In this document: positions 63,079-64,000 of the stretch, piece after piece | How positions within the stretch are numbered: position 1 is the first letter of the stretch | How the letters are laid out: every line of letters starts with the position of its first letter | From: Actinomyces johnsonii | Lineage (GTDB): Bacteria > Actinomycetota > Actinomycetes > Actinomycetales > Actinomycetaceae | NCBI RefSeq assembly: GCF_006546835.1 | Contig: NZ_VICB01000010.1 | Location: 1-64,000 of the forward strand | Reading direction: 5' to 3' | DNA: 64,000 nucleotides | Notes under the pieces: generated by a model | Told to the model about the DNA's origin: nothing | The model's input: the letters and a program-made list of their open reading frames with translations, nothing else | Database searches by the model: none | Program-made: the position numbers and the translations under genes

Positions 63079-64000
63079 GTGCAAGGTCGCTCCAGCGCTC
63101 CTCGTGTCCTCATCACCCTGTCCCTTCTCCCGCTCCTCCTCGCCTTCACGGTTGTCTTCACTCCCGCCGCTCCGGTGTCGGCGGCAAAGGACCGGGGCGA
63201 GGTCAACTCCGATGACGGCTCTGGAAACGCGAACGATCAAGGTAAGGGCGGAGACGGCGCAGGCGCCGCCGGGCGGTCCTCCGACCCGACCGGCCAGTCG
63301 TCCAAGGAGCCCCCGTACACGGCCTCGCCCCTGCCCACGGCCCAGATCGACGGCGTCGCCTGGGGCCAGCTCGTCGTCGGCGACGTGGTCTACGTCGTCG
63401 GCGATTTCAAGACCGCCCGTCCGGCCGGGGCCCCCAAGGGGCAGCAAGAGGTTCCGCGCTCCAACATCCTGGCCTACGACATCAACACCGGGCAGCTCAT
63501 CGAGGACTTCGCCCCCACCCTCAACGGCGCGGGAAGAAGCCTGGCTCTCTCCGAGGACGGCAAGACCCTCTACGTCGCCGGGGAGTTCGACAAGGTCAAC
63601 GACGAGTGGCACAGCCGCCTGGCCGCCTTCGACATCTCCCAGGGGCACGGAACCCTCATCTCCTCCTTCCGTCCCATGTTCAGCACGACCGTTAAGGACA
63701 TCGCGGTGGCCGGTGACACCCTCTACGCCGGGGGCTACTTCACCAAGGTGAACGGCCGGCCGCGGGTCCGGCTGGCCGCACTCAAGGCCTCCACTGGCGA
63801 GCTCCTGAACTGGACCGCCTCCGCGGAGGGCCCCAATGCGCAGGTCTACGCGATCGAGGTCTCGCCGGACCACTCCAAGGTCGTCATCGGCGGCTCCTTC
63901 TCCTCGGTCAACGGCTCGAGCCAACCCGGCTACGGGATGGCGCTCCTGAGTGCCTCCACCGGTGAGATGCTGCCCATGCCCGTCAACGACACCGTGCGCA
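63079..64000 (+). CDS. Secreted beta-propeller protein, 3' end outside window
   Basis: A CGGAGG ribosome binding site lies 5 nt before the GTG at 63079. The frame encodes a signal peptide (LITLSLLPLLLAFTVVF, cleavage near PVSAA). A Gly/Asp/Ser-rich linker of about 50 residues follows, then the same propeller opening as the genes at 45402 and 48185 (SPLPTAQIDGVAWGQLVVGD, then VYVVGDFKTARPAGAP). Blades include SEDGKTLYVAGEFDKVND and VVIGGSFSSVNGSSQPGYG. At least 307 codons are present and the gene is open at the window end. It is the third member of the family within 19 kb. Confidence 0.85.
   Translation, partial: MQGRSSAPRVLITLSLLPLLLAFTVVFTPAAPVSAAKDRGEVNSDDGSGNANDQGKGGDGAGAAGRSSDPTGQSSKEPPYTASPLPTAQIDGVAWGQLVVGDVVYVVGDFKTARPAGAPKGQQEVPRSNILAYDINTGQLIEDFAPTLNGAGRSLALSEDGKTLYVAGEFDKVNDEWHSRLAAFDISQGHGTLISSFRPMFSTTVKDIAVAGDTLYAGGYFTKVNGRPRVRLAALKASTGELLNWTASAEGPNAQVYAIEVSPDHSKVVIGGSFSSVNGSSQPGYGMALLSASTGEMLPMPVNDTVR

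Overview
The window is about 64 kb of high-GC DNA (roughly two thirds G+C by eye) with many GTG and TTG starts, tight ATGA/GTGA/TGATG gene overlaps, G5/Rpf cell-wall proteins, protein O-mannosyltransferase, and FHA and Ser/Thr-kinase signalling genes. This points to an actinobacterium. The gene order and surface proteins fit the Actinomycetaceae, most likely an oral-type Actinomyces, but that assignment is inference. I see no insertion sequence, prophage, CRISPR array, rRNA or replication origin. One tRNA (Gln, anticodon TTG) is present.

Layout. 0-17 kb is housekeeping: a TetR regulator and a divergent membrane protein around a long palindrome, O-mannosyltransferase, rsmI, nicotinamidase, a small membrane protein, metG, a TatD nuclease, two G5-domain wall hydrolases (one Rpf-like), and rsmA-ispE-ABC-F. 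17-38 kb is a signalling and surface block. A forward operon (RDD-FHA, zinc-ribbon-FHA, Ser/Thr kinase) converges on a reverse run of seven genes: polyprenyl glycosylphosphotransferase, cytidylyltransferase, a 2100-residue Ig/FN3 membrane protein, MoxR ATPase, DUF58, a transglutaminase-fold membrane protein with substituted catalytic residues, and a 1044-residue RDD-FHA protein. 38-60 kb is mainly surface-glycan biosynthesis: flippase, CDP-alcohol phosphotransferase, fucosyltransferase-like protein, five other glycosyltransferases, an O-antigen-ligase-like protein, a Wzz-like protein and an acyltransferase. Two secreted beta-propeller proteins, a lipoprotein and diaminopimelate dehydrogenase are interspersed. 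60-64 kb carries tRNA-Gln, a shortened glmU, prs and a third beta-propeller gene cut by the window end.

How it fits together. The kinase/FHA/MoxR/DUF58/transglutaminase/FN3 set resembles a cluster known from bifidobacteria. Here the reverse half is translationally coupled to two glycan genes, suggesting that phospho-signalling, a large surface adhesin-like protein and surface-glycan initiation are linked. The flanking genes supply lipid-linked sugar assembly, export, polymerisation, phospho-alcohol and acyl decoration, and possibly O-mannosylation of secreted proteins.

Points most worth a second look: the transglutaminase pseudo-enzyme inside a seven-gene coupled operon, GlmU without an acetyltransferase domain, five housekeeping genes with leaderless promoter geometry, a 46-bp palindrome between the TetR gene and its neighbour, a repeated DHDGQTINGLPEDL motif in an FHA protein, and three paralogous secreted beta-propellers, one ending in a Lys-rich, Trp/Asp-rich tail.
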